From Polydactylus sextarius (lineage: Eukaryota > Chordata > Actinopteri > Polynemidae): a stretch of DNA of 64,000 bases. Shown here one piece after another: positions 34,320-44,770 of this stretch. The stretch lies in the NCBI GenBank assembly GCA_016801845.1, contig CM028931.1:23182802-23246801 (forward strand). The letters run 5' to 3'. The notes under the pieces were generated by a model. The model had not been told where the DNA came from and did no database searches. It worked only from the letters and a program-made list of their open reading frames with translations. Each line of letters starts with the position of its first letter. Position 1 is the first letter of the stretch. The position numbers and the translations under genes are program-made.

Positions 34320-34750
34320 TTTTTTTAGGGGTGCACCTTTAATGATAGAAAGGGTGTTGGGAGAAACGGGGCAGAAGGAATCAGGGTTAATACGTGTATG
34401 AATTCAACCTGGTCGGGGTTCGAACCGGTGAACACCTGCGTGGCATATATATGTCGATGTGGTGCACCTTTAATACAGAGACGGCGTAGACAGGCATGAA
34501 ATGGGGAGCATAGTCGGGGAAAGAAACGTAGGACAGTTAAACTTGGTTGGGATTCGAACCGGCGAACATCTGCACGCCATGTATACGCCGATGTGGTGCA
34601 CCTTTAATGATAGGGGCCGTGTAGATAAAGAGACAGGAAACACGTATGAGTTCAACTCGGTCTGGATTCAAACCGAACCGGCGAACACCTGTGTGGCAAA
34701 TATACATATATATACACCTACGTGGTGCACCTTTAAAGATAGGTAAGAAA
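34320..34750 (+). repeat. Family E tandem repeat with tRNA-B-box-like motif, about 3.5 units
   Basis: Units of about 120 bp: 'GTGCACCTTTAATGATAG', then 'AGACAGGAAACACG' or a variant, then 'GGTCGGGGTTCGAACCGG' or a variant, then 'GAACACCTGCGTGGC', then a TA-rich stretch. The motif GGTTCGAAYCC is the core of a tRNA B box, suggesting descent from a tRNA-derived element, but no A box is evident. Confidence 0.75.
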
Positions 34751-34853
34751 GGTCGCCTCTGTCAGGATTTGCACCGGTGTGCTGTCACCACCTTTCTGTG
34801 CTGCAGATGCTTCAGTCTGATAGTCAAAGGTCTTGACATATAAAAGATCTCAA

Positions 34854-34875
34854 ACACACACACACACACACACAC
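34854..34875. repeat. (CA)n microsatellite
   Basis: Dinucleotide run just upstream of the CpG-rich promoter region. Confidence 0.95.
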
Positions 34876-34929
34876 GTAATCCTCTCCCTTCTCCACCTTG
34901 ACTCATATCTGCTGCTGTTTGATTTAGTC

Positions 34930-35118
34930 CGAACTCACCTCGACCTCCGCCCCCGCCCGTCGGTAGGGACGGCGGAAAACCGCCGAACGCGTATGGCGAG
35001 AGGCGCACGCACATGCGGCTTTATAGGTCCATTAAAGAGGAGGAGCTCGGGTCCGGGCTGCAGCTGCTGCATTGGCTCTCTGCTCAGCAGCGGGGAGGGG
35101 CTGAGGGAGAGAGACACA

Positions 35119-35155
<37 letters not shown>

Positions 35156-35688
35156 CTGCGCTTGTCGGGAGATAGGGGAAGCCTGTTAGTTTGCGTCCGC
35201 CGATAATAGCGCATCAGCCAGAGCGGCGCTGTCAGAGCGCGTGCGGCGCAGAGGACCGAGGGGAGACGGGCGCGCTCGTTTGAGGAGGAGGGAGAAGAAG
35301 AAGAAGAAGATCGAGCTGAGGAGAGGAAGGAGGAAAGGGGGGGGGCGGGAGACAAATGTTACCAGGTCAGCAATAGAACGCGTGGAAGCGGAGCAGCTGA
35401 GATTCACTCGGGTCTCGGTCTGGCAGCGCAGGAGGAGAGTGATATTACATGAGGGGGTAGAATAGGAAGGGAGCGCTGTAACTTCTTCTTCTTCTTCCCG
35501 GAAAGACGAGGGCAACGCTCCGCGCAGGACCCTTCTTCAGGAGCTACTTGAGGATTATCGCAGCTTTTTTGCTTCAGACTTGAGAAGCAGCGGTGATTCG
35601 GCGAGCCGGCTGTTCTGTCCTGTCATCTCCGAGACTATGGTCGACTGCGCGTCGGGGAGGTCTTCGTCAGCAGCTGCAGCCCTAGAGC
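34930..35688 (+). promoter_or_regulatory. tspan9: CpG-island-like promoter and 5' leader of tspan9
   Basis: Base composition changes sharply to G/C- and CpG-rich from about 34940 and stays so to the ATG at 35689. Possible core elements are 'TTTATAGG' at 35020, an inverted CCAAT box ('ATTGG') at 35071 and GGGAGGGG-type boxes near 35094. A (CA)n(GA)n tract lies at 35112-35155 and purine-rich GAAGAA and GGAGGA runs at about 35282-35345. A transcript starting here would have a long, structured leader. The exact start site cannot be read from the sequence. Several overlapping frames here on both strands are by-products of the G/C and purine bias. Confidence 0.6.
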
Positions 35689-35708
35689 ATGGAGAAGTCC
35701 AGCAGTGA
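35637..35708 (+). CDS. Short upstream ORF overlapping the 35689 start
   Basis: An ATG at 35637 opens a 23-codon frame that ends at a TGA (35706-35708), overlapping the longer frame's ATG at 35689 in a different register. If the local promoter is used, ribosomes starting here would bypass 35689. Such overlapping uORFs usually reduce translation of the downstream start. Its context (pyrimidine at -3, G at +4) is weaker than that of 35689. Confidence 0.3.
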   Translation: MVDCASGRSSSAAAALEHGEVQQ

Positions 35709-35997
35709 GGAGTCAGCCATTCACCGTAGCCCGTCCGTAGACAGCCGCGACTCCGACTTCCCGCAAGCGTCCACGTCCGGACGGCCGTTCGGCGGCCGCG
35801 GCTTCACCGCCGGCGCTTTCTACGGCTCCACGGGGCCGCGCAAAACCGCTCAGCAGGGGCAAGCGAGCGCAGCGGCCGGAGACGGCAACGCGGGGGACAA
35901 GTCCAACAACGCCAACAGCTCGCCCAAAGGCAGCAAATACGTGGTGTTTTACCTGGATCTATCCTTTGTGTTCCTTTTAGAATTCAAGAAGTGCAAC
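35689..35997 (+). CDS. In-frame 103-codon N-terminal extension upstream of tspan9
   Basis: The frame opens at ATG 35689 with A at -3 and G at +4. An in-frame TAG at 35683-35685 fixes this as the first possible start. It runs without a stop into the canonical tetraspanin-9 ATG. Residues 1-83 are Ser/Gly/Ala/Asn-rich, probably disordered ('SPSVDSRDSDFPQAST', 'SGRPFGGRGFTAGAFYGS'), with very high G/C at third codon positions, which is a coding-like signal. Residues 84-99 are hydrophobic ('YVVFYLDLSFVFLLEF'). They overlap the pyrimidine-rich tract of a splice acceptor ending at 35980, so this part may be intron in some transcripts. I recognise no domain. Either it gives an extended tetraspanin-9 isoform, or it is the coding part of another first exon that merely abuts this one. 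Confidence 0.4.
35960..35980 (+). promoter_or_regulatory. tspan9: Candidate splice acceptor before the tspan9 start
   Basis: A pyrimidine-rich tract ('CCTTTGTGTTCCTTTTAG') ends in AG at 35979-35980 and is followed by 17 bases and then the ATG at 35998. This is the arrangement expected if a distal non-coding exon is spliced to the first coding exon, giving a 5'UTR that continues 'AATTCAAGAAGTGCAAC'. The site lies inside the in-frame extension. Confidence 0.6.
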
Positions 35998-36060
35998 ATG
36001 GCAAGAGGCTGCCTCTGCTGCCTGAAGTATATGATGTTCGTCTTCAATCTCATCTTCTGG
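35998..36060 (+). CDS. tspan9: Tetraspanin-9, first coding exon
   Basis: The 21 codons from ATG 35998 read MARGCLCCLKYMMF followed by VFNLIFW. This matches the start of vertebrate tetraspanin-9 essentially residue for residue and differs from tetraspanin-4, which begins MARAC. Tetraspanins are four-pass membrane proteins that organise adhesion receptors and signalling partners in membrane microdomains. The exon holds the short cytoplasmic tail, with Cys residues at positions 5, 7 and 8 that are typical palmitoylation positions, and the start of transmembrane helix 1. The ATG has A at -3 and G at +4. The exon ends in phase 0 at a strong donor ('TTCTGG' then 'GTAAGTGGC'). The rest of the protein (about 220 residues, including the CCG motif of the large loop) was not found in the window. 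Confidence 0.93.
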
Positions 36061-36179
36061 GTAAGTGGCTTTAACATAAATCGTTTAATTTCTTTTTGTG
36101 ATAACGTGTTGCTGATCGTCACTTGTTCGCATTTAGTTGACGTGAAACCTCAGTCTGTGTGTGTGTTTTTTTTTTTTTA

Positions 36180-36555
36180 AATGTTAATCAGGGAAACATT
36201 ATGCGAAAGTGATGCTGGCTTGTCCAACGCAATCATGCGTTTCTAATTATTACATCAGGGTGTTTATGCCCCGTTCCTCTCTGTTGCCCGTTGCTATTCC
36301 TGGACGTCATGACGGATCCGGAGTCAGTGGCAATGCACCAGGTCTCCTTTTGTATGTGACATGTGGACTAGGTGGGTGGTGGTGGTGGGTGTGGTGTCAC
36401 GGAGGACGCCGGTTCGTTCGGGTCACGGTGATTTACGGCGAAACGCGACGACGCCGACGGGACCTGATCCGAGGCGGTCAACAAGTTCGAAGTCCGGGCG
36501 ATTGTTGCTATTACCTGGATTCGATAGCGGAACGATGAGGAGCTAAATTCGGCAA
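36180..36555. other. Unassigned intronic sequence
   Basis: Contains GGT-rich sequence near 36370-36395. Frames at 36209-36538 and 36361-36546 are not recognised. Confidence 0.4.
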
Positions 36556-36559
36556 TTTG

Positions 36560-36790
36560 CTGTTAAAGTGGGCATCCGTGTAAACGACAGACTCGTGGGT
36601 GACGGTGACGGTGCGATGGCGACGCGGTGCGCCTTTAATGATCCGGACGTCGTAGAGAGACGCGAAACGGGAAGGAAAGACGCGCAGGAACGCGCCCCCT
36701 TTAACGGTGCGATTAAAGGTGCGCCGCGTTGGCGGAAACCGTGTCGGGATTCGAACTGGCGAACTTATCCGTCACGCGAAGCGCTCCGCG
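36560..36790 (+). repeat. Family E-like repeat, decayed
   Basis: 'GCGCCTTTAATGATCC' (36628), 'AGAGACGCGAAACGGGAAGG' (36655) and 'GTCGGGATTCGAACTGGCG' (36743) follow the family E block order. The 92-codon frame at 36568-36846 is this repeat read through. Confidence 0.6.
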
Positions 36791-36846
36791 CGTTGGCCGT
36801 TTTGGCTCGGAAAGGCGCCGCGGGCTCAACCTTTGACCGAGAGTGA

Positions 36847-37855
36847 CGGGGTCGTGGTCATCTGCTGCCTCGTTGAATGAGTAGCCGCAAGAGGATTTGC
36901 GTGAAGGTATTTACTAGAGATTCTCCTCAGCCTCTGTGTGTGTGTGTGTTTATCCCTTTTCAGTTGCAAATCCACCCCCACTCCTCCCTAATAACAGGCT
37001 GCTCTGCACCATTAATAAGAAGACGGAAGAGACTTTGGTTTGTGGCGTCTAGCGGAACCGGTCTGTGGACTTTCCTGAGTGTGGCGCCCACCGCCGCGCA
37101 GATTTACGCTCTCGTTTTCATTCCGATATTAGTTCGTTTTTACAGCGGTTTAATCGGCGTCCCGCGGGACGAGTGTGGGCCTAGGGTGCAGCACGTGGTT
37201 GTGGTTGCCGCTGCCGACTCGGTGTTTCACCTAAATGTGGATTCAGGATTCGCCCGCTGGGTTTTGGGCCTCGAGATCAAGGTAGGCAGAGTCGTATCCC
37301 GACACCCCCCGGGACTTGAACCGCTCTACCTCTGACACTCGAGGAATCACAAGGTTACCGCAGCCTGTGAAATCTCATCTCTTCAGACTGAAGTAGTGGG
37401 GGGGATGGTGCGCTGACTGCTGTAACCTAACACCAGGTACAGCAGAGGAAAGAGAGGAGGGGGGGGTGGTCTCTGACTGACACACACATATAACCGCCAT
37501 CCTCAGAACCACACGACACTCGCCACCCACTCACCTTCCCCTCCTCCTTCCACGGGGGCTTTAAAGTGGTAACTCGAAGCACAAGGTAAACAGCAGCAGG
37601 CTCTCCGGGCATCTTCATACGCTCGCTCATCCTACAGCAGTTGTTCCCGACCATCTGGCTCCTCTTTCTTATAAGGGATTAGAAAGAATCTGTAAACCCG
37701 CGCGGGGAGTTTCGGCCAGATTAGAGCAGTATTGGGTGGCGCTGGATTGAGAGCGGTCGGCACCGCGCTACTAAAACCCAGACAATCGTCGAAGCAATTT
37801 GCCTTTGTGTTTGTGACAGCGTGTAGCTAAAGTGTGTGATTTAGCAGGGCGGGTG

Positions 37856-37856
<1 letters not shown>
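36847..37856. other. Unassigned intronic sequence
   Basis: A 152-codon frame at 36877-37335 is the longest here. It shows no recognisable domain and no splice or codon support, and I do not call it a gene. Confidence 0.4.

Positions 37857-37892
<36 letters not shown>
37857..37892. repeat. (AC)n microsatellite
   Basis: An uninterrupted dinucleotide run of about 36 bases. Confidence 0.95.
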
Positions 37893-38344
37893 GCCATTCA
37901 GTGGCTGTTTGACCAGCCTGATAGGGTGATTGATGTTAAGTCCTATTGGTGTCAGCCTTGGTGTTCTGCACCGGGAGCGAGGATTTCCTGCCTCATCCTC
38001 TAGTGCTATCTTCTACTCCTCTATTATCCACTACTGCACTTTTTATTTATCTTGCCCCATTGATATCGAACGCCTCTGAAAATTGGAATAATCATGAAAG
38101 AAAAAAAAAAAAAATGTGCCTAACGTCTGTAGGAAGTCTACTTCCGTTAGCAGCATCCTACGTACGCTACGTACTCGCGAATCTCAACAGGGTGGCGCCG
38201 TCTCGAGTCGTCGCGCGCTTAACTCAACTGTTGAGTGGCGATGAGGTCACCGTCCGTATGGTGGCAAGATGGCTGACCGCCCCGCTCACTTCCATTGTTA
38301 GTTACTTGGCCGTGAAAACTAAAGGCGGTCAAACTAAGCTTTAG
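37893..38344. other. Unassigned intronic sequence
   Basis: The frame at 37946-38344 ends in 'AAACTAAAGGCGGTCAAAC', similar to the outer part of family A ('AAAAGACGGTCAAACTCG'). A degraded family A terminus ('CTTCCATTGTTAGTTACTTG' near 38289) therefore probably lies at its 3' end. Confidence 0.45.
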
Positions 38345-38865
38345 AGATGCTAAAGGTCAGCGGTTCTAAATGGCGGCCATGCGAGATGTTAGCGATGCCA
38401 AGCATTAGTGATTCAAATGTTAGCAATGTCATGCATTAGCGATTCTAAACGTTAATGATGCAAAACATTAGCAATGCGAAGCGTTAGCGATGCCAAGCAT
38501 TAGTGATTCTAAACGTTAGCGATGCAGAGCGTTAGCAAGGCAAAACATTAGCAATTCTGAATGTTAGCGATGCCAAGCCTTAGCGATGCGAAACATTAGC
38601 GATGCTAAACATTAGTGATGCTAAACATTGGTAATGCAAGAAGCGTTAGCGATGCCAAGCATCAGTAATTCTAAACGTTAGCGATGCAATACGTTAGCGA
38701 TGCGAAATGTTAGCGATTCCAAATGTTAGCAAAGCAAGCATTTGCCATGCAAAACAGCAGTGATGTGAAACGTTAGCGATGCAAGCGTTAGCAATTCTAA
38801 ACATTAGCGATGCCAAACGTTAGCGATGCAGAGCGTTAGCGATTCTAAGCGTCAGTGATCGCTCG
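38345..38865 (-). repeat. Degenerate 'GTTAGCGATGC' tandem array (inverse of the 16-bp family)
   Basis: Units such as 'AACGTTAGCGATGCAAAACA' and 'TTAGCAATTCTAAACG' are the reverse complement of the 16-bp 'TAGCATCTCTAACG' repeat at 18.1-18.8 kb, with more length variation. Confidence 0.88.
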
Positions 38866-39595
38866 TACGCGCTCTAAATAGTTAGTATACGTACAGTTTA
38901 TGTAAGATTACGCTGCGTTTCATTTACCTGGGAAGTCGGATCTAGAAATTATGTCAGTAGAGGGTGGGGGGGTGGGGGGGGGGGGGTTGAGATGATGAAA
39001 TGAGCTTCGGATGCTGCTTTAATTCCAATAAATTCACCACGAAAAACCAGCCTCTTGGTTTTGACTTGAAGAAGAAGCGGCCCTTCATCCTCAGACCGAG
39101 TGTCCACCATCCACATCACTGCATTTACATACATTTTAACCATTTAAAGTCTGTGTAAATCAGCCCCCCCCCACAGGCAGCGGAGCCTTGATCCAGATTG
39201 GTCGACCCGTTCGGTGAAGTACCTCCGTGTTCCTTCCTTTGTCCGTAGGATCGTCTGGGGAGATCGGTTTAATTTACTCGTCTCTGTGGGTTTTTTTTTT
39301 TTTCGCTTTGATTTCCCGACCGTGTTGTGTAGCACCACGGAGCTCATTAGCTCGCGTTGCAGATCGACTAGAGTGCAGAGACGCTTGTGTTTTTCACTGT
39401 GGGTGGTTGAGGTTGTAGAGAAGTAGAATTGGGAAGCGCGGTCGCTGGGAATCGTCGGGTTTAAGTTAGTCTAATAAAACCCTGGTGACTTCAACAGGTG
39501 CGGCTTTAACGCAGTTTCTACAGTGTCAGCTGACACATTGACAGCTCGGGAACAAATGAAACAACAAAAGCTGTTGCGCGTTCAGGAGCACCGCG
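38866..39595. other. Unassigned intronic sequence with G-run
   Basis: A nearly pure G tract lies at 38962-38986 and a C run near 39163-39171. Overlapping frames on both strands (38949-39426) are unsupported. Confidence 0.4.
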
Positions 39596-39599
39596 TTTC

Positions 39600-40335
39600 A
39601 CAAACAACACACAGTCAAACGCCCTCTCAGGAGATATCTTACTGCGGTTGAGGTAATATTGAGATTAACCGTCTTGTTTTCACAGCTAAATAGTTGACAA
39701 TGAAAACAAATGGGGCAGCCGGCCAAATGTATCTAAATCGCCATTTTAAACCGCTAATAAAGCTCAAAACATCACTTCACTGTAGCGTTTCCCTGAACGA
39801 CCGGTCCACGTGTCTGTGAAGAGTGAGAAAAATGAGGAATCTGCTGATCTGGAACACCCTTCCTGTTGTTCCAGATGAGCAGATTTTTCATTATTAGTGG
39901 TTAAAAATGGCAATTTAGATACATTTGGCTGCCTGCCCCATTTACTTACATTGTTATCAGTACTTCAGTTTATGTGTAGGGACCCTATTTATGATACTGC
40001 TGAAGTGAGCTGATATTTTTGAACTTTATTAGTGGTTAAAAATGGTGATTTAGATGCGTTTGGCCGGCTGCCCCATTTACTTTCATTGTTAACATTTTAC
40101 TTATTAAGTCATCAGTACTACAGCTTATGTGTAGGGACCCTGTTGATGCTACTGCTGAAGTGAAGTGATATTTTGAGCTTTTTTAGTGGTTAAAAATGAC
40201 GATTTAGATACATTTGGCTGGCTGCCCCATTTACTTTCACTGTTAGCTATTCGGTTGGGAAAACAAAAGACGGTCAAACTCGTCATAACGTTTGGCTCGT
40301 GACTTGTATTTTTGGTGAAATAAACCGTCGCTTTA
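39600..40335. mobile_element. Family A MITE-like element with both ends
   Basis: Left outer 'AGGAGATATCTTACTGCGG' near 39628. Forward core (variant GCCGGCC) near 39710, reverse cores near 39930, 40067 and 40220. Hairpin module at about 39780-39885. The right outer side ends near 40280 with 'AAAAGACGGTCAAACTCG'. Confidence 0.8.
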
Positions 40336-40831
40336 AATAACTTTAAAAACGTTGCAATAAATAAGAAACATTAAAATTAAGTTTTAGTTTAGTTTGAGCG
40401 TGATTGCGCATATATAGTCACGGCCAATTACCTTCAAAAAAAAAACAAAAAAACTTTTTAATCTGTAAAGTGCATTTATGTTTTATCGGTTCAATTAACT
40501 AAGTAAAGAAAGTAAATAAAAACACAGAAAATTGCATTTAAATGCCACAAACGCGCGTAGATTAGATAGGAACACGCTATAAATCTTAATGGAAATCATT
40601 CGGTTATTGTGTGAGAAACTCCGTTAAGGTTCATCGTCGTCTTCTTCTTCTTCTTCTTCTTCTTTGCGGTTGAAACGCAGAGTTGTTACTTTTCTAAAAA
40701 TAGACCGGAGGAGTTTAGAGCAGAGAGGAGCTGGGGTGAGAGAGATGAGTGTCATTAGTTCTGCATACGTAAACACCATCTTTTGTAATGACTGTGCCGA
40801 ATTGTGCGCCTCGGGCCAGAAGTAGAGAAAG

Positions 40832-40870
<39 letters not shown>

Positions 40871-40960
40871 CTGAAGTGAAAAAAACACTAAACTCATACA
40901 TCATGTTGGTTCAATCTTTACTTTAGTGTTTTATTTTCTTCCTCTAGTAGATGTAGAAAC
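40336..40960. other. Spacer with (CTT)n and (AT)n
   Basis: 'CTTCTTCTTCTTCTTCTTC' run near 40640 and (AT)n at 40832-40869. No gene. Confidence 0.5.
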
Positions 40961-41465
40961 AGATCAGTGAGGCCTCCCCCCAGAGATATTTTACATCGGT
41001 CAAAGTAATGTCAGGTTTGACCGTCGTTTGTTCTCACGGCCGAACAGCTAACAGTGAAAGTAAATGGGGCAGCCGGCCAAACGTATCAAAATTGTAATTT
41101 TTAACCGCTAAAAAAGCTCAAAATGTCACCTCACTTCAGCAGTAGCATGAATAGGGTCCCTACATATAAGCTGTAGTACTGATGACTTAGTAAGTGAACT
41201 GTTAACAATGAAAGTAAATGGGGCAGCCGGCCAAATGCGTTTAAATCGTCATTTTTTAACCACTAATAAAGTTAAAAATATCACTTCACTTCAAGCAGTA
41301 GCATGAATAGGGTCCCAACATAAACTGTAATGCCGATGACTTAATAAGTGAACTGTTAACAATGAAAGTAAATGGGGCAGCCGGCCAAACATGTACAAAA
41401 TTATCATTTTTAACCACTATTAAGAGAGTTTATTAAAAAGACTGTTTTGCAAGACTTAATGTTGC
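40961..41465. mobile_element. Family A MITE-like cluster
   Basis: Left outer 'AGAGATATTTTACATCGG' (40982) and three forward cores with GCCGGCC near 41067, 41220 and 41376. Direct repetition of the block of about 155 bp suggests internal tandem growth. Confidence 0.8.
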
Positions 41466-41631
41466 GAATTAATGTCGAACATTAGCGGAGAAAAGAAAGC
41501 TAGCTCAACTGTTCAGCAGTTGGTGAACAGTTGTTTCCGATTGGCGCTCGCTAGCTGTAATGCTAACGCTAATCCGCTGGAGAGCATGTGAGATTAATTT
41601 GTTAACTTTATCTATGTGTGTGTTTGTGTTT

Positions 41632-41668
<37 letters not shown>

Positions 41669-42369
41669 CAAGCAGATTTATCAGTGATTGATTCCCACAC
41701 CTAGAGTATTTCCCCCGGGCTCCTTCTTCAATTGATTCAATTGTGTCCATTTTTTTTTTTTTTTTTTTATCCCCTCCGCTTTCTCTAAACAACATCCTCA
41801 GACTCTGGGACGCGCCGGACGTCTGCGGCGTATGTTTTATGTTTCTTTTTAAAACGGTTAATTCCATTTTCACACGCGCGCGCGACTAAAATTAAAATCC
41901 GACTGGTTTCGCCGCATCTCCGGGTCAAACCCAGATCTTCGTCGGAGCCGCCCGTGAAATCGCCCGACTTCGATCCGTCGCTTCGGCGTCTTAATTAAAA
42001 ACCAAATAAAACAGTCGTTCCCCAACCTCATCGCTCGCCGCGTGTTGTTCACAGTCGCTGTCAGTTATCGTTATTTCTGCACAGATGTCTCCATTTTTCT
42101 TATTAAGCTGCTGCGGCTTCGGTGGAAGTGGGGAAAAAAAAAAAAATAATAAAAGCGAGCGCGAGCTGCGTTCAAGAGCCTCATTGGAAGAAGTGGATTA
42201 CATGCGCCGCTCGGACGTGGTCGGTCGGACACTTACTCATTAGCCACTCACGTGCTTGGTTACGGAAGTGGCACTTCCCTAAAGCGAGTTTTTCCCCGAC
42301 CTTCTTTTTGGTTCGGAATGAGCGTCCGAACGTTGCGCGCGAGAGAAGTGGCCCGTACACCAGTGAGGC
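41466..42369. other. Spacer with (AC)n and CpG-rich part
   Basis: (AC)n at 41634-41668, a T run near 41751-41768 and CpG-rich sequence at 41870-42050. A short family-B-like 'GTAATGCTAACGCTAATCC' lies near 41557. No gene supported. Confidence 0.45.
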
Positions 42370-43260
42370 GGTAACATACGGTCAAATTAGCGTAGCGTAG
42401 TTTGGGAACTTACCTAAAAATTCCGAACCATTCCGACAATTACGTGGCGCGGTCACCCCCTGTCGTCGTGCACGCATGACATCATCAAATTGATGTTAAC
42501 CTATTAGCCTACTTGTTGATTTTAGTGACGTTTTATTAGCCGCATAGCGTAGCGACGCGCTTACGTAGCCATAGGCCTAAAGCAAGTTTTTCCGAGTTTT
42601 TCTTTTGGTTCGGAATTGGCGTTTGGCCATTACGCAGCCGCGTCCCCTCCTGTTATCAAATGGTAGGTACGGTCAAATTAGCATAGCGTAGCACAGTGTA
42701 GCATAGCGTAGCGGGAGCTTACCTAAATCAAGTGTTTTTGACTTTTTATCGCTTCGGAATTTACGCTCGACCAATTCCGAAACATTCCGACCATTACGCG
42801 GCGCGGTCACCCGCGCAATGCCGTCGCACACGACGTAGCATAGCGACGTAGCGTAGCGACGTATGCGTAAGAAGTGGCCTGTACACCAGCTAAGAAGTTG
42901 GGTATGGTCAAATTAGCATAGCGTAGCATAACTTAACATAGCATAGCATAGCGAGGGGCTCACCTCAGTGTGGGAACTTACTTTTTTTTTGGTCCGGAAT
43001 GGGCATTCGACTAATCCGAAACATTCCGACCATTACGCGGCGCAGTCAGTACGTTAGATTTAGCGTAGAGTAGCATAGCGTAGCATAGCGAGGCGCTTAC
43101 GTAACTACAGGCCCTTACCTTCAGTGCGGGCGTTCGACGGCGGCGAAACATTCCGATCGTCACGCGGGCGCGGTCACCTCCTGGGTCAACACGGCTAATT
43201 ACGTTAGCATTTCATTAGCCACGTAGCATAGCAAGATGCTTACGTAACCACAGGCACTTC
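42370..43260. repeat. Family F: degenerate tandem repeat of about 130-240-bp units
   Basis: The block 'ACATTCCGACCATTACGCGG' with 'CGCGGTCACC' recurs, with decay, near 42430, 42625, 42785, 43020 and 43147. 'GGTCAAATTAGCATAGCGTA' or a variant recurs near 42380, 42670 and 42907. Runs of 'GCATAGCGTAGCATAGC' type separate them. I have not seen this pattern elsewhere in the window. Confidence 0.75.
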
Positions 43261-43735
43261 TTTCGGTTGGGAACGGCGTTCGCCGAATGCGTTGCCAAAC
43301 ATTTTTCTCTGAACTAGCTCTCGAACGCAGCTCCACAAGGGGACAGATGGGTTTCTCCCCAGTCCCCTTCTGAGAGGACAGACTGGCAAACCCAAAAATC
43401 CCTTCCCCGCGTGGGAGGAAGTGAAGCATGAAGGCAGACAGAGGGGGAAGGGACTTCTTCCCGAGTCCGAGAGAGATGAACGCGACGACGTTTGATGAAA
43501 CGCCACCGGGAGAGGAGAGTTACCGCTCGCCACCCACTCGCTCTCGCATCCTACTCTCCGTCGCGTCATTTTTCTTCCCCCTCCGAGGGACGAATGGTAA
43601 ATCGTTGGGTCTAATTTGAGACGAGATGCAAGAAATCGATTCGGGTTAACCGCTGAAAATAGTAGGAGTTGTATAAAACCTTAAGCGAAAACAGAGGCGA
43701 GGGCGACGTTGTGCGGTGTTCTCTCTCCGTCTGCG
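43261..43735. other. Unassigned intronic sequence
   Basis: Overlapping minus frames at 43199-43569 and a plus frame at 43428-43619 are not recognised. Confidence 0.35.
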
Positions 43736-43840
43736 TGGGTTGCGACTCGGGTGGGTGTTCCTCCCGTGATATCCTGGCAACGCGTCCGGGGTGTAGCCCG
43801 CCCTCGCCTGCAGTCAGCTGGGATCGGTTCCAGCCCACTT
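43736..43840 (+). repeat. Dispersed fish repeat ('GTCCGGGGTGTAGCCCGCC' type)
   Basis: 'CCTGGCAACGCGTCCGGGG' followed by 'TGTAGCCCGCCCTCGCC' and 'AGTCAGCTGGGATCGGTTCC' (43761-43830) matches a very common interspersed repeat of fish genomes as I recall it. The overlapping frames here are by-products. Confidence 0.6.
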
Positions 43841-43969
43841 CCCCTCAAGAGCGGACGGCGTTCCCACGTTTTTTAAACCTCGGAGACGAATTATTTTTTT
43901 GGTCATTTTTTCAAAGTCAAAGCCAGAATGTAAGTGATATGGTCACTTAAGAGGGTTATTTCAATGCGA

Positions 43970-44600
43970 TATGAAGAAACAAACATGGATATGAATGTCG
44001 TGACCGCCTTTTCTTTTCACCGACAAGTAGCCAACAATGAAAGCGAATGGGGCCACCAGCCAAATGTCTCTAAATTGTCATTTTTTAACCACTAATAAAG
44101 CTCAAAATATCACTTTATATTAATATCACTTAAATAGGCTCCCTACACATAAACTGATAACTTAATAAGTGTATTGAGAGTATTAAAAAGACTGTTTACT
44201 CTTGTTTCAGTCTTGTTTTCATAATAATTGGTGATGAAGGGTGTTGCCGAGACCAGCAGATTCATCATTTTCCCAAACAACCTGTCGACGTGTCCATGAA
44301 GAGCGACTGGAACAACGTGAAGCGTGTTCCAGATCAACAGATCCGTCATTATTAGCGGTTAAAAATGGTGATTTAGATACATTTGGCTGGCTGCCCCATT
44401 TACTCTCATTGCTAGATATTCGGCTGTGAAAAAAAACAAAAAAAAACAGGCGGGTTCGTCATGTTTCTCGCTCTTCACTGACGTCACCGGCCGTTTGTTC
44501 AGGAAAAATGATGAATCTGCTGATGTGAAACACCCTTCATCACAAGAAACAAGATGTTTTGTAAAACAGTCTTTTGAATAAACTCTCACAACACTTAGTC
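43970..44600. mobile_element. Family A MITE-like cluster
   Basis: Forward variant core ('GGGGCCACCAGCC') near 44050 and reverse core near 44388. Hairpin arms lie near 44232-44272, 44320-44350 and 44505-44545. The minus frames at 44143-44349 and 44359-44589 are element sequence. Confidence 0.75.
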
Positions 44601-44770
44601 TATAGACTCGTTTGGGCCAATGATGTTTGTTTACACTAATCTGAAGAGTCCTGTTATCAGATAAATAGCAGACGTTAGCAAAACGACAGCTAGCGCTTGC
44701 TAAGCTAACGTTAATGAGCAGTAAACGATATGTTAGCTTGGTAAATCTTGGTTAATCTCAAATCGACGGT
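44601..44770 (+). repeat. Family B fragment joined to family A
   Basis: 'CAGACGTTAGCAAAACGACA' and 'GCTTGCTAAGCTAACGTTAA', then directly the junction 'CAGTAATTTGAACCCAGTTT' (44774) that leads into a family A core. Confidence 0.75.

Noticed and set aside
35032..35515. Several frames on both strands in the tspan9 leader region
   Set aside because: Products of purine-rich GAAGAA and GAGAGA tracts in the CpG island. The tspan9 frame begins later.
36877..37335. 152-codon frame in the tspan9 intron
   Set aside because: No recognisable domain. It begins near a TG repeat and its composition fits random open sequence. It is not a tetraspanin exon.
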